This document shows positions 27,420 through 37,215 of a stretch of 64,000 bases of DNA, piece after piece. Each line of letters begins with the position of its first letter. Within the stretch, counting starts at the first letter, position 1. The notes under the pieces were generated by a model. The model did not search any database and was not told the DNA's origin. It saw only the letters and a list, made by a program, of their open reading frames with translations. This DNA is from Snodgrassella alvi wkB2 (GTDB lineage Bacteria > Pseudomonadota > Gammaproteobacteria > Burkholderiales > Neisseriaceae). Both the position numbers and the translations under genes were made by a program. The stretch spans positions 682,001-746,000 of the forward strand of contig NZ_CP007446.1 of the NCBI RefSeq assembly GCF_000600005.1. Direction: 5' to 3'.

Positions 27420-28099
27420 GCTATCTGACTCGCAGTTCGTCTGGCAGCCTGTTCGGCAGCTGTCAGAGCAATTTTATTGCGGACATAATGCAGGCTGGCA
27501 TGAGCAGCATCAGTTGCTTTGTAACGACCGGATAAGGCCAGTTGCACATACTCCTGAGCTCCGGGCATAAGATTCTGCCCTGATACGGGTAAATTGATAT
27601 TCAGCCCGTAAGCATTACCGATACCTGTAGCCTGATGCTGACCGGCCGGCAGACAGATGCTTTCGGCAGTACCCACCAGATAATCACTCAGACGTTTATG
27701 ATTATGGGTGTCATACCATGCATAGAATAGTTCGTTCATACGTGCGTCTGTTGCGGCCAGTACGCAAGGCTGATCCGGTGCAAGAGCAGCTACAGCATCC
27801 AGACAGGGAATGCCAATCAGTGGCAGACTGAATGGCAATGCTAAACCAGTAGCTACACCCAGACCAATGCGTAATCCGGTGAAAGCACCGGGGCCTTGTG
27901 CGTAAATGATGGCATCCAGCTGAGACAGTATCAGTCCGGATTCTGCCAGTAACTGCTGTATACGCGGTAATATCAGTTCAGACTGTTTTGCACCGGCTGC
28001 TTCGCAGATGCTGTCAGTATGTCCGTTGTGATGCAGTCCCAGTGACAGATAACTGGTGCTGGTATCGATTACAAGCAGACGTGAATCATTGCTAATCAT
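27416..28099 (-). CDS. tsaB: tRNA threonylcarbamoyladenosine biosynthesis protein TsaB
   Basis: TsaB is the scaffold subunit that, with TsaD and TsaE, makes t6A at position 37 of ANN-reading tRNAs. The 227-residue protein starts with the ASKHA-fold LLVIDTSTSYLSLGL. IIYAQGPGAFTGLRIGLGVATGLA near 64-87 is the family signature (given here as YAQGPGAFTG and LRIGLGVATG). Length is usual. It is the first gene of the tsaB-rimI-udg operon on the minus strand. Confidence 0.95.
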   Translation of the reverse strand: MISNDSRLLVIDTSTSYLSLGLHHNGHTDSICEAAGAKQSELILPRIQQLLAESGLILSQLDAIIYAQGPGAFTGLRIGLGVATGLALPFSLPLIGIPCLDAVAALAPDQPCVLAATDARMNELFYAWYDTHNHKRLSDYLVGTAESICLPAGQHQATGIGNAYGLNINLPVSGQNLMPGAQEYVQLALSGRYKATDAAHASLHYVRNKIALTAAEQAARRTASQIA

Positions 28100-28351
28100 G
28101 ATGTGTTAATGTATTCGGATAAATTGAATTATACCGTTTTATGCCTTTATTTTTTAGGTTAAATATTGTGCCAGAGTAAAGTTATAGGTAAGGGTAATAA
28201 ATGCTATTTTTGGGTAATTTTTTGATAAATAATTGTTTATATTCTAGATTTAGTGATTAATTATCACGGCTGGTTTGTACTTTTTCGGGTGTGATGTTAA
28301 GTTATATTAGCTGTGCCGGCTGTGAAATTGAATTAAGAATGGAAGTTGTTT

Positions 28352-29254
28352 GTGGATGAGTTGTATGTAGGGCGTTTTGCCCCCAGCCCTACCGGTTTGT
28401 TGCATATTGGTTCGCTGCTTACTGCGGTAGCTTCTTATCTGGATGCGCGCAGCCGGCAAGGACGCTGGCTTGTGCGGATGGAAGATCTGGATCCGCCACG
28501 TGAAATGCCGGGTGCGGCAGCAGCTATTTTATCTGCACTGGAAGCTTTTGAACTGCACTGGGATGGTGAAGTTGTTTATCAGAGCAAGCGTCATCACCTT
28601 TATGCTGCAGCTCTGGCGCGATTGAAAGCGCAAGAACTGGTGTATCCGTGCTTTTGCAGCCGAAAAACGATACAGGCTGAAGCACAGGGCATGGGTACGG
28701 ATGGTTTTATTTATGCCGGACATTGTGCATCTTTGAATGCAGATATGTCTGTCTGTTCAGAGAAAATGCCGGCATGGCGTTTGCGAACTGGTACAGATAT
28801 AACCGGTTTTACGGATGCAATACAAGGTTATAAGCAACAGTGTTTATCCAGAGATGTGGGCGATTTTGTTTTGTTGCGGGCAGATGGTTTCTGGGCTTAT
28901 CAACTGGCGGTCGTAGTTGATGATGCGGATCAGGGAATCAATCATGTAGTACGCGGTCAGGATTTGTTATTATCTACCCCCCGTCAGATTTATTTACAGC
29001 AGTTACTGGGTTTTTCACATCCTGCTTATGCTCATTTACCGTTGCTGACTAATACGCTGGGACAAAAATGGTCAAAACAGACACAGGCACCTGCATTAGA
29101 TTTGCGCCGGCGTGAAACTTTACTGCGACAGGTTCTCACTTATCTCGGGCAGCCGCAGGCACCAGAGGTGGATAGTCTGTCTGATTTGCTGAGCTGGGCG
29201 GTGCAGCACTGGCAGCTTACGCGTGTTTCACCACAGGCAATTGCAACAAATTAA
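28352..29254 (+). CDS. gluQ: Glutamyl-Q tRNA(Asp) synthetase GluQRS
   Basis: A glutamyl-tRNA synthetase paralogue that glutamylates queuosine in tRNA-Asp. It has [17 protein letters not shown] (HIGH-type motif) near the start and a zinc site CFCSRKTI...[13 protein letters not shown] stands for the KMSKS loop, and the anticodon domain is absent. I prefer GTG at 28352 because GGAAG lies 6 bases before it; TTG at 28346 abuts that SD. The product has 300 residues. The stop TAA shares its last A with the cydD ATG. tRNA-Asp itself lies 4.5 kb upstream. Confidence 0.93.
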   Translation: MDELYVGRFAPSPTGLLHIGSLLTAVASYLDARSRQGRWLVRMEDLDPPREMPGAAAAILSALEAFELHWDGEVVYQSKRHHLYAAALARLKAQELVYPCFCSRKTIQAEAQGMGTDGFIYAGHCASLNADMSVCSEKMPAWRLRTGTDITGFTDAIQGYKQQCLSRDVGDFVLLRADGFWAYQLAVVVDDADQGINHVVRGQDLLLSTPRQIYLQQLLGFSHPAYAHLPLLTNTLGQKWSKQTQAPALDLRRRETLLRQVLTYLGQPQAPEVDSLSDLLSWAVQHWQLTRVSPQAIATN

Positions 29255-30996
29255 TGCTGATAGAAAATTTTAGACAACGAGGGAGAAAAGGGTTGGTTCG
29301 AAGTAACTTACATGCATCTGCTCCGCGATTTTATCTGCGCTTATGGCAAAAACAACAACACCGCTCATACCGGCTGGCATGGGTGCTGATGGTTACCGCA
29401 GCCGTATTAATTATTGTACAGAGTGCTCTACTGGCTAACCTTTTTGCTTTGTGGCTTAATAGAGAGAATGTAACTGAGACTTTATTCCAGTTTTTACCTT
29501 ATCTATTAATCTGCTGGCTGTTGCGGCCGTTACTGAACTATTTTAAAGACCGGTTGCTATTACGGGCAAGTGTGGCAATCAGATTACAGTTGCGCAGTCA
29601 GTTGATGAAAGCACTGGCATTACTGGGACCTGAGCGCAGCCAGTATGGCAGTGATGGAGCTCTGTCTACAATGGTTCTGGAACAGGTAGATGCTCTGGAT
29701 GGATATTTAAGCCGTTATGTTCTGCAACAGCAACTTGCAGTACTGATGCCGGTACTGATTGCTGCGGCTACCTGTTTTTATAGTCCATTTGCTGCTGCAC
29801 TATTATTGCTGACTGCGCCACTGGTTCCGATTTTTATGATTTTGCTCGGACAGGCGGCAGCACGTAAAAATCGTGCGCAGTTTTCAGCACTGGCGGCTTT
29901 AAGCGGACGTTTTCTGGATTTGCTGCGGGGTCTGCCCACGTTACGTCGTTTAGGTGCTCAGTTGCAGGCACAGAAGACTATTGATGCCGCTGCTGAGTCT
30001 TATCGGGTGCGAACAATGGCGGTATTACGGCTGGCATTTCTGTCTACAGCCGTTCTGGAACTGTTTGCTTCGCTGGCGATCGCACTGGTGGCTGTGTATC
30101 TGGGTCTCGGACTGCTGGGTGTATTGCCCTGGGCAAACGGACAAATACCGGTACCTTATCAGGGGGCATTATTTATTTTATTGCTGGCGCCGGAATTTTA
30201 TGCACCATTGCGTCAGCTTGGTGCTGATTATCATGATAAAGCTAAGGCAGAGGCAGCAGCCGAGACATTAATGCCACTATATAAAGTGGTCGAAAATATT
30301 CCTGCTGTTTCTGAAGAAGTTGATTTTGTATTGCAAACACCTCCCAGTTTGCGTGCAGATTATCTGGTGGTATACGGACGTGATGAACGTATCCGTCTAC
30401 CGCAATTCAGTTTTTGTATAGAAGCCGGAGAACGTGTTCTGCTCAGAGGAGCGAGTGGGAGTGGAAAATCCAGTCTGCTGCAGGCCTTACTGGGGTTTGC
30501 TCCTTACTCTGGTACTTTATGGATTAATCAGCATAATTATGCTGAATTAAATTTACCGCTATTACGGCAGTCGGTGGCTTATCTGGCACAGACGCCACCA
30601 ATATTGTCACTATCAGTTGCCGAAAATTTGCGGCTGGCCAGCCCGGATGCTACGGATGAAGAATTGCAGCAGGTACTGCAACAAGTAGGACTATGGGTAT
30701 TAATTCAGCGTTTACCTCATCAAATGGATACACAACTGGGTGAGCGTGGTCGTGGAATGTCCGGCGGACAGCTACAACGACTGGCGCTGGCACAAATGCT
30801 GTTACGAAAAGCACCGTTATGGCTGCTGGATGAACCAACCGCTCATCTGGATGCGCAAACAGCATCGGAAATTATGCAGTTGCTGGCGCAGCTGAGTATC
30901 GGTAAAACGGTGATACTCGTTAGTCATGATATTAGTTTTGCCGGATGGGTTGATAGGGAAATCATGCTGACTGACCGGCAGGAGCAATTACGATGA
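29254..30996 (+). CDS. cydD: Cytochrome bd assembly ABC exporter subunit CydD
   Basis: Half of the CydDC heterodimeric ABC transporter needed for assembly of bd-type oxidases; known work ties it to thiol export and, more recently, heme handling. The 580-residue protein has six N-terminal transmembrane helices (about residues 35-345), Walker A GASGSGKSS near 393, signature GMSGGQLQRLAL near 502 and Walker B PLWLLDEPTAHLD near 525. It starts on the last base of gluQRS and overlaps cydC by 4 bases. Confidence 0.95.
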   Translation: MLIENFRQRGRKGLVRSNLHASAPRFYLRLWQKQQHRSYRLAWVLMVTAAVLIIVQSALLANLFALWLNRENVTETLFQFLPYLLICWLLRPLLNYFKDRLLLRASVAIRLQLRSQLMKALALLGPERSQYGSDGALSTMVLEQVDALDGYLSRYVLQQQLAVLMPVLIAAATCFYSPFAAALLLLTAPLVPIFMILLGQAAARKNRAQFSALAALSGRFLDLLRGLPTLRRLGAQLQAQKTIDAAAESYRVRTMAVLRLAFLSTAVLELFASLAIALVAVYLGLGLLGVLPWANGQIPVPYQGALFILLLAPEFYAPLRQLGADYHDKAKAEAAAETLMPLYKVVENIPAVSEEVDFVLQTPPSLRADYLVVYGRDERIRLPQFSFCIEAGERVLLRGASGSGKSSLLQALLGFAPYSGTLWINQHNYAELNLPLLRQSVAYLAQTPPILSLSVAENLRLASPDATDEELQQVLQQVGLWVLIQRLPHQMDTQLGERGRGMSGGQLQRLALAQMLLRKAPLWLLDEPTAHLDAQTASEIMQLLAQLSIGKTVILVSHDISFAGWVDREIMLTDRQEQLR

Positions 30997-32648
30997 AGCG
31001 TTATCATTTGTTATGGTCACAACAGCAGCTGAAACTGTCTAATTTATTGCTGAGTCGCAAGAGTGCCTGGTTACTGGCATGGTTATTAGGGCAGGTAACA
31101 GCTATAGCCAGTATCGGACTGCTGGCTCTGTCCGGCTGGTTTATTACTGCTGCCGGGTTGGCCGGAATAATAAGTCTGGCAACAGCTTACACCTTTAACT
31201 ATTTTACTCCGGCAGGGGTGATCCGTTTGCTGGCGATTGTGCGTACCGCGGGGCGCTATGGTGAGCGTCTTGGTTCACATGATGCAGTACTGGGTCTTCT
31301 GGCTGATTTACGCAGCGGGCTGTTTTCTCGTCTGGCTACAGGTAAACAGCAGCAACAGAACGCTCTGCGGCAGATGCATTCTTTACTGAGTGATATTGAA
31401 TTGCTGAATAACTGGCCGCTTAATGTTGTATTGCCATGGTTATGGGCATTATTCATGTTGCTGGGCATTCTGGGGCTAACTTTAATTGTGGCCGGCAGCA
31501 AACTGACATTGTATCTGTCTATTCCATTATTTCTGGCAACTGTCGTGATTCCGGCATTGGCTGCACTGTACGGACAAAACTGGGGCAAACAGCAGGCAGG
31601 ATTGGCTGAAAAGCGGCGTACAGCTTTATTGCAACCGCTTGAAGCAATAACAGCTTTGTTGCAATGGCAGCAATGGTCACGCTTTGCAACGGTTTTTCAT
31701 GCCGAAGATCAATATTATGTCTCTGGCCAGTTGCATCAGCAGCAACTGGCAGGAAGAGTAGTATTGTTACAGCAGGTATTGATGGCTGCAGCAGTGGCTG
31801 TTTTGTTATGGTTGGGAAGTGAGCGTTTCGGTGGTGATGCAAACCTTTCAGTAGCCATGTTGCTGGCGCTGGTGCTGGCTGTATTTGGTTTTACAGAACT
31901 GGTGCTGGTACTGGGTATGAATATGATGACCTATGGTCTGTGTCAGGCTGCATGCATACGTCTTAATGCAATTACGCCCGCACTGACTGTTGAAGAATCA
32001 GATAAAAAGCCTTTACCGGCACAACTGCATTTACAGGCGCGTGCATTACAGGCACGCTGGCCGGATGCGCTGAACGGAGCGGAAAATGTCAGTTTTGATT
32101 TGGTTAACGGTAATATTTTGTTGCTGCAAGGAGCATCTGGTGCCGGGAAATCAACTTTGCTGGCAGTATTAGCGGGGGAACTGGAACCAGCAGCAGGGCA
32201 ATTGTGTTGTAATCAGCAACCGTTTTCAGCATGGCAGTGGCAGGGAGAGGTGGGTTATCTGGCTCAGCAACTGGATATATTTGATTTAACTCTGGCTGAG
32301 AATCTGCGTTTGGGTAAAGCTGATGCTACTGAGGATGAGTTGTGGTCAGTACTTTCCAGCGTCGGGCTGGCTGTATGGGCTGAAAATCAGCCCCAGCTTC
32401 TGGAGACACGTCTGGGAGAATATGGAGCAGCTGTGTCAGGAGGGCAGGCACGTCGTATTGCTTTGGCACGTTTACTGCTGCGTCCTTATAAAATACTGAT
32501 ACTGGATGAACCGTTTGCCGGTATTGATGAGCAGGCACAGGCAGAGCTGGCTTCTGTGCTGCAACAGCATCAGCGGCAAGGTATTCTGATTGTAGCAAGC
32601 CATCAGACTAATCCGTGGTCTGAGGCTCAGATTTTGCAAATAAATTGA
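30993..32648 (+). CDS. cydC: Cytochrome bd assembly ABC exporter subunit CydC
   Basis: Partner of CydD in the inner membrane. The 551-residue protein has six transmembrane helices (about residues 20-315), Walker A GASGAGKST near 384, signature AVSGGQARRIAL near 480 and Walker B ILILDEPFAGID near 502. The order cydD-cydC with a 4-base overlap is standard. The gene is followed by a terminator that separates it from cydABX. Confidence 0.95.
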   Translation: MKRYHLLWSQQQLKLSNLLLSRKSAWLLAWLLGQVTAIASIGLLALSGWFITAAGLAGIISLATAYTFNYFTPAGVIRLLAIVRTAGRYGERLGSHDAVLGLLADLRSGLFSRLATGKQQQQNALRQMHSLLSDIELLNNWPLNVVLPWLWALFMLLGILGLTLIVAGSKLTLYLSIPLFLATVVIPALAALYGQNWGKQQAGLAEKRRTALLQPLEAITALLQWQQWSRFATVFHAEDQYYVSGQLHQQQLAGRVVLLQQVLMAAAVAVLLWLGSERFGGDANLSVAMLLALVLAVFGFTELVLVLGMNMMTYGLCQAACIRLNAITPALTVEESDKKPLPAQLHLQARALQARWPDALNGAENVSFDLVNGNILLLQGASGAGKSTLLAVLAGELEPAAGQLCCNQQPFSAWQWQGEVGYLAQQLDIFDLTLAENLRLGKADATEDELWSVLSSVGLAVWAENQPQLLETRLGEYGAAVSGGQARRIALARLLLRPYKILILDEPFAGIDEQAQAELASVLQQHQRQGILIVASHQTNPWSEAQILQIN

Positions 32649-32686
32649 ATAAATTCTGAATAAATTTTTAGCTGATTTACTTTTCT

Positions 32687-32713
32687 GGCAGCCATTTTGT
32701 GGCTGCCTTTATT
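32687..32713 (+). terminator. Terminator after cydC
   Basis: Stem GGCAGCCA/TGGCTGCC with a 5-base loop, followed by TTTATTT. It lies 38 bases after the cydC stop and directly before the FNR-type palindrome. Confidence 0.85.
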
Positions 32714-32727
32714 TGATCTAGATCAAA
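32712..32727 (+). promoter_or_regulatory. FNR/ANR-type binding site before cydA
   Basis: TTTGATCTAGATCAAA is a perfect 16-base palindrome holding the FNR consensus TTGAT-N4-ATCAA with no mismatch. A TATAAT at 32766-32771 would place the site near -60 from a start around 32780, a class I activator position. It suggests induction of the bd oxidase at low oxygen. Confidence 0.8.
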
Positions 32728-33026
32728 AAAATAACTAATAACAAATTTTAACAAAGACATTGTATTATAATTTCTAAATATATATTTTTAGCATTTATAA
32801 TGTAAAAGTAAAATATATAATATTTTTAACAATAGAAGTTTAGTTTATTTTTAATTTTACATATTTAATGTAAACTTAAATAACTATATTTATTTGTTAA
32901 ATTTATGCATTAGTTTAATATTTTCGATTTGTATAGTATATTAAATTCTATTAAATTGAAATATTTATCAATGCCGGTTTAAAGATAAATATAATTTTTA
33001 TTAATATAAATTACAGGAACAAAGCC
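32728..33026. other. AT-rich cydA leader
   Basis: About 300 very AT-rich bases between the FNR-type site and cydA. It contains the probable -10 TATAAT at 32766. A long 5' UTR is implied. No ORF is seen. Confidence 0.5.
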
Positions 33027-34571
33027 ATGGATTTAGTGGAACTGTCAAGGCTGCAGTTTGCGCTGGTCGCGCTTTATCATTTTTTGTTTGTACCGCTAAC
33101 ATTGGGGATAGTATGGATTCTGGTAATAATGGAATCCACTTATGTGTTAACCGGTAAGCAGATATATAAAGATATGACGCGATTCTGGGGCAAATTGTTC
33201 GGCATCAATTTTGCTCTGGGTGTAACTACCGGTATAACAATGGAATTCCAGTTTGGTACCAACTGGTCATATTATTCGCATTATGTGGGGGATATTTTTG
33301 GTGCGCCATTGGCTATTGAAGCGCTGATGGCATTTTTTCTGGAATCCACTTTTGTAGGCCTGTTCTTTTTTGGCTGGGAAAGACTGAGCCGGCCTGGCCA
33401 TCTGTTAGTCACCATCCTTATGGCGCTTGGTTCCAATCTGTCTGCATTGTGGATTCTGGTAGCCAATGGCTGGATGCAGGATCCGGTAGGGGCGCATTTC
33501 AATTTTGAATCAATGCGTATGGAAATGACCAGTTTTACTGAAATTTTCCTGAATGAAGTAGCGCAGAATAAATTTGTACATACAGTCTCTGCCGGTTATG
33601 TAACTGCTGCGGTTTTCGTGATGTCTATTTCTGCCTGGTATATGCTGAAACGTCAGGATGTCGAATTTGCCAAGAAAAGCTTTCGTATTGCCGTAGCTTT
33701 TGGTGTAGCTTCAATTCTGTCAGTTATTATCCTGGGTGATGAATCCGGTTATACCGTGGGAAAATCACAGCAAACCAAAATGGCGACACTGGAAGCTATG
33801 TGGGAAACAGAACCGGCTCCGGCTTCGTTTAATCTGATTGCTCTGCCAAATGAGCAGAAAATGGAAAATGATTTCGCTATCGAAATTCCATGGGTAATGG
33901 GTTTAATCGGTACCCGGTCACTGGATAAACAGATCCCGGGAATCAAGGAAATCATTGCTGAGAATACGGATCGTATTCGCAATGGCCGGGAAGCTGTGAT
34001 TGCGCTGGAAACATTGCGTAAAGACCGTACAGATGCACAAGCACAGGCTGCCATGAAAAAATATGGCGATGATCTGGGCTTTGGCTTACTGCTTAAATCC
34101 TATGTGCCGGATGTACGTCAGGCTACTGAATCTGATATCGCACATGCAGCCCGGGAAACAATTCCGCGTGTCGCTCCGATGTTCTGGAGTTTCCGCATCA
34201 TGGTATTGTGTGGCTGTCTGCTGCTGTTGCTGATGGTTGTAGCATTTTATACTTCGGTTAGAAATAATTTTGCAGATAAACGCTGGTTGCTTAAATGGGT
34301 GTTCTGGAGTTTACCATTGCCCTGGCTGGCCTGTGAGGCAGGATGGTTTGTTGCAGAGTATGGACGCCAGCCATGGACAGTATATGGTGTGCTACCGACT
34401 AATCTTTCGGCTTCTTCGCTGACGGCTGCTAGTCTCTGGGGATCAATTTTCGGTTTTGTAACACTGTACACAATCTTATTAATTGTGGAAGTGTATCTGA
34501 TGGTGCGGTTTTCCCGTCAGGGCCCGGGTTCACTGGGTACAGGGCGTTATGCTAATGAAGCAGAACATTAG
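33027..34571 (+). CDS. cydA: Cytochrome bd ubiquinol oxidase subunit I
   Basis: Subunit I of the inner membrane quinol oxidase that reduces oxygen to water with high affinity; it binds hemes b558, b595 and d. The 514-residue protein (E. coli 522) shows [20 protein letters not shown] at the N-terminus with the heme-ligand histidine (residue 19), the quinol-binding periplasmic Q-loop about 240-380, and AEYGRQPW near 440. AGGAAC precedes the ATG. It forms an operon with cydB (9-base gap) and cydX. Confidence 0.97.
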   Translation: MDLVELSRLQFALVALYHFLFVPLTLGIVWILVIMESTYVLTGKQIYKDMTRFWGKLFGINFALGVTTGITMEFQFGTNWSYYSHYVGDIFGAPLAIEALMAFFLESTFVGLFFFGWERLSRPGHLLVTILMALGSNLSALWILVANGWMQDPVGAHFNFESMRMEMTSFTEIFLNEVAQNKFVHTVSAGYVTAAVFVMSISAWYMLKRQDVEFAKKSFRIAVAFGVASILSVIILGDESGYTVGKSQQTKMATLEAMWETEPAPASFNLIALPNEQKMENDFAIEIPWVMGLIGTRSLDKQIPGIKEIIAENTDRIRNGREAVIALETLRKDRTDAQAQAAMKKYGDDLGFGLLLKSYVPDVRQATESDIAHAARETIPRVAPMFWSFRIMVLCGCLLLLLMVVAFYTSVRNNFADKRWLLKWVFWSLPLPWLACEAGWFVAEYGRQPWTVYGVLPTNLSASSLTAASLWGSIFGFVTLYTILLIVEVYLMVRFSRQGPGSLGTGRYANEAEH

Positions 34572-34580
34572 GAGTAGACC

Positions 34581-35729
34581 ATGGAATTCTTGGATTATTC
34601 GGTATTAAAATTCATTTGGTGGTTGTTGCTGGGTGTTCTGCTGATTGGCTTTGCCATTATGGACGGGCAGGATATGGGGGCAGGTTGTCTGCTTCCGTTT
34701 GTTGGCAGAAACGATAACGAGCGCCGTGTCATTATTAATTCAATAGCCCCGCACTGGGATGGTAATCAGGTATGGTTTCTTACTGGTGGTGGTGCTATTT
34801 TTGCAGCATGGCCATATGCTTATGCGACAGCATTTTCTGGCTTTTACTGGGCAATGATGGCTGTGCTGTGGGCAATGTTTTTCCGTCCGGTAGGATTTGA
34901 CTATCGCAGTAAAATCAATAATGCCCGCTGGCGTACTACCTGGGACTGGTTACTGTTTGTCGGCAGTTTCGTTCCACCGCTGATTTTCGGTGTGGCTTTT
35001 GGTAATCTGCTACTGGGAGTGCCATTTCATTTTGATGATGATTTGCGTTCTTTCTATACTGGCTCATTCTGGGCTTTGCTCAATCCTTTCAGTTTGTTGT
35101 GTGGTGTGGTATCGGCTGCAATGATTACCTTTCATGGTGCGATTTATCTGGCATTGCGCACAGATGAACAGGTAAGACAACGTGCACTGCGTGCCAGCAC
35201 AATTGCTCTGATTGTTGTGGTAATCGCATTCTCACTGGCCGGTATCTGGGTCAATATGGGAATTAATGGTTACAGCATGGTTGAAGGAAGTTATTTGCCC
35301 GGAGCTTCACCTGATCCGCTGAATAAACAGGTGGTCAGTGCTACTGGTGCATGGATGAATAACTATCAGCAATATCCACTGCTGTTAGTGATACCAGTAC
35401 TGGCTTATGTTGGTTTTATAGTGGCATGGCTTCTGGCAAAAGGCGGGAAGAATTTTGTAGCATTCTGGTTTTCAGCATTGGGTCTTGGCGGCGTAATCAG
35501 TACCGCTGGTGTATCCATGTTCCCCTTTATCATGCCCTCAAACACAGATTTGCGCTCCAGCCTGACGGTATGGGATGCTAGTTCGAGTGAATTTACTCTT
35601 AAAGTTATGCTGGTGGTGGCATTAATTTTCGTGCCGCTGATGTTGTGTTATACCAGCTGGTGTTATCGGGTGATGCGCGGTAAGGTAACTACCGACATGA
35701 TTCGCAAGAACGACCATAGCCTGTATTAA
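34581..35729 (+). CDS. cydB: Cytochrome bd ubiquinol oxidase subunit II
   Basis: Subunit II of the bd oxidase, 382 residues (E. coli 379), with about nine transmembrane helices. The start WWLLLGVLLIGFAIMDGQDMGAG (seen as LLIGFAIMDGQDMG near residues 19-32) and IAPHWDGNQVW near 55-66 are family signatures. A GGAG site precedes the ATG. It is followed after 64 bases by cydX. Confidence 0.97.
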   Translation: MEFLDYSVLKFIWWLLLGVLLIGFAIMDGQDMGAGCLLPFVGRNDNERRVIINSIAPHWDGNQVWFLTGGGAIFAAWPYAYATAFSGFYWAMMAVLWAMFFRPVGFDYRSKINNARWRTTWDWLLFVGSFVPPLIFGVAFGNLLLGVPFHFDDDLRSFYTGSFWALLNPFSLLCGVVSAAMITFHGAIYLALRTDEQVRQRALRASTIALIVVVIAFSLAGIWVNMGINGYSMVEGSYLPGASPDPLNKQVVSATGAWMNNYQQYPLLLVIPVLAYVGFIVAWLLAKGGKNFVAFWFSALGLGGVISTAGVSMFPFIMPSNTDLRSSLTVWDASSSEFTLKVMLVVALIFVPLMLCYTSWCYRVMRGKVTTDMIRKNDHSLY

Positions 35730-35793
35730 ATTCGGCTTAGTCTGCCGCTGGTATTTTAGCCGGCAGACAAGCCAGTAAAACAAGGAGTATTTT

Positions 35794-35913
35794 ATGTGGT
35801 ATTTCGCCTGGTGTTTAGGTATTGGTTTTGCCATACTGCTTGGAGTAGTAAATGCATTATGGGGTGAATATCAGCAAGACAGAGATAAGCTGGATCAGCA
35901 ATCACAACAATGA
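35794..35913 (+). CDS. cydX: Cytochrome bd small subunit CydX
   Basis: A 39-residue single-helix protein starting MWYFAWCLGIGFAI and continuing LLGVVNALWGEY, the CydX/YbgT signature (MWYF at the start, E-x-x near the helix end). AAGGAG lies 7 bases before the ATG. CydX stabilises the hemes of CydAB. It completes the cydABX operon and ends before a strong terminator. Confidence 0.93.
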   Translation: MWYFAWCLGIGFAILLGVVNALWGEYQQDRDKLDQQSQQ

Positions 35914-35981
35914 AATAGCGTATGCCAATCCGATACATTCTGTTACTGAATTAATTAATTTTAAAAAAGTTCCTTTGGTTT

Positions 35982-36020
35982 GCTGTATACCAGTTTGCTT
36001 GGTATACAGCTTTTTCTTTT
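35982..36020 (+). terminator. Terminator of cydABX
   Basis: Stem GCTGTATACC/GGTATACAGC with a 9-base loop followed by TTTTTCTTTT, 69 bases past cydX. Confidence 0.9.
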
Positions 36021-36173
36021 ATACTAAGGTTAATACAAAGATAACAATTATATTTATTGAAATGATTTGTTCATTATTGTTTGATTTACAGTAAATTTGA
36101 TGTATTTTGCTGGAAAGTGCTGGTTTTTTGTATTAGTATATTTAATGAATATAATCTTCGGAAAGGAATCCGA

Positions 36174-36455
36174 ATGAATAAATCTATGCGTAATAGTCTG
36201 ATTTTTGTTATTGGGCTGGTTGTAGCAGCAAGTGTTAGTGCTAAGGAAATCAAAGTAGCCAGTAATAACACTGCATATGCGCCGGAAGAAATACAGAAAC
36301 TGGCCAATACAGCAGTAAAAATGGGGGTAAAAGAACCTCTGAATATGAATGTTGCTTCCGGTAATCTCATTGTTACCGGCAGTAGTGACACTAAATGTAT
36401 ATTTAAAGTAGGTACGGCAAAAACGCCACAAATTAGCGGTATCAGCTGTAAATAA
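36174..36455 (+). CDS. Small secreted protein of unknown function
   Basis: The ATG at 36174 with GAAAGGAA seven bases upstream gives a 93-residue protein. Its N-terminus is a signal peptide (MNKSMRNSLIFVIGLVVAASVSA, cleavage after ASVSA about residue 23). An upstream in-frame ATG at 36081 would bury this signal. The mature part is 70 residues with two cysteines (TKCIFKV and the final SCK) that could form one disulfide. I recognise no family. It stands alone with its own terminator, so it is probably expressed separately. Confidence 0.65.
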   Translation: MNKSMRNSLIFVIGLVVAASVSAKEIKVASNNTAYAPEEIQKLANTAVKMGVKEPLNMNVASGNLIVTGSSDTKCIFKVGTAKTPQISGISCK

Positions 36456-36486
36456 ATAGAAAACAGCTATTACAATCAAAAGATAA

Positions 36487-36524
36487 AAAACTGACCTGTT
36501 CATAGTAACCGGTCAGTTTTTTTT
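36487..36524 (+). terminator. Terminator after the small secreted protein
   Basis: AAAACTGACC pairs with GGTCAGTTTT across a 14-base loop, followed by a T run. Confidence 0.85.
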
Positions 36525-36824
36525 ATCGGTAATAGTATTATGAAAATTAGAAGAAAGAGTGAAAAGATCAATGTATCTTGGAGAAAAATTTACTCTTTCG
36601 ATTGGTTTTTATAAATTTTATTTTCAGCAATATAATCTTTCCATCAGCTTTTATTTTGGTTTTTACTTGCATGAAGGGAAGAAAATGAAAATTTGCCATG
36701 ATTGTATTTGTGAAGTAATTTGAGATTCAGTAAACCGACCTTTATACTGCGCTTTGCTGAATAGTCTGTTTGTAATAAAACAGGTACATCTACGGTTTAA
36801 TTAATTGAATAATGGGGAATTGAT
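36525..36824. other. Gap with no recognised element
   Basis: 300 AT-rich bases before the DUF423 gene. It probably holds that gene's promoter; nothing specific can be named. Confidence 0.5.
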
Positions 36825-37187
36825 ATGTGGTTAGGTATAGCAGCAGTTAATCTGGCTTTGGCGGTAATGCTGGGTGCATTTGGTGCACACGGATTAAAAC
36901 ATATGGCCAGTGCGCAGCAACTGGAGTGGTGGCATACAGCAACACAGTATTTTTTCTGGCATGCATTGGGATTACTGGTATTAGGCGTACTGGCAAAAGC
37001 AGTTCCGGCATTTATGGTAAAAATGCCGTTTTCTTTGCTACAGCTGGGATTGATTATTTTTTGTGGTTCACTATATCTGATGGCTTTAGGTTTGCCACGC
37101 TGGCTCGGTGCAATTACACCGGTTGGCGGTGTTTTAATGATTTCCGGCTGGCTGACTCTGGCATGGCTGGCTTTTAAACAGCAGTAA
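36825..37187 (+). CDS. DUF423 family membrane protein (YgdD-like)
   Basis: A 120-residue inner membrane protein with four hydrophobic segments. LGAFGAHGLKHM at residues 17-28, WWHTATQYFFWHALGLL near 35-51 and FCGSLYLMALG near 79-90 are the DUF423 hallmarks. Function is unknown in any bacterium I recall. GGGGAA precedes the start. It is followed after 28 bases by a putative lipoprotein gene, so the two may be co-transcribed. Confidence 0.88.
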   Translation: MWLGIAAVNLALAVMLGAFGAHGLKHMASAQQLEWWHTATQYFFWHALGLLVLGVLAKAVPAFMVKMPFSLLQLGLIIFCGSLYLMALGLPRWLGAITPVGGVLMISGWLTLAWLAFKQQ

Positions 37188-37215
37188 AATTTACGAAACC
37201 TGACAGGAGGTTGCT

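Noticed and set aside
36054..36503. 149-codon minus-strand ORF opposite the small secreted protein.
   Set aside because: The plus strand has a signal peptide, strong Shine-Dalgarno and terminator; the minus frame is a Phe/Tyr/Thr-rich shadow.
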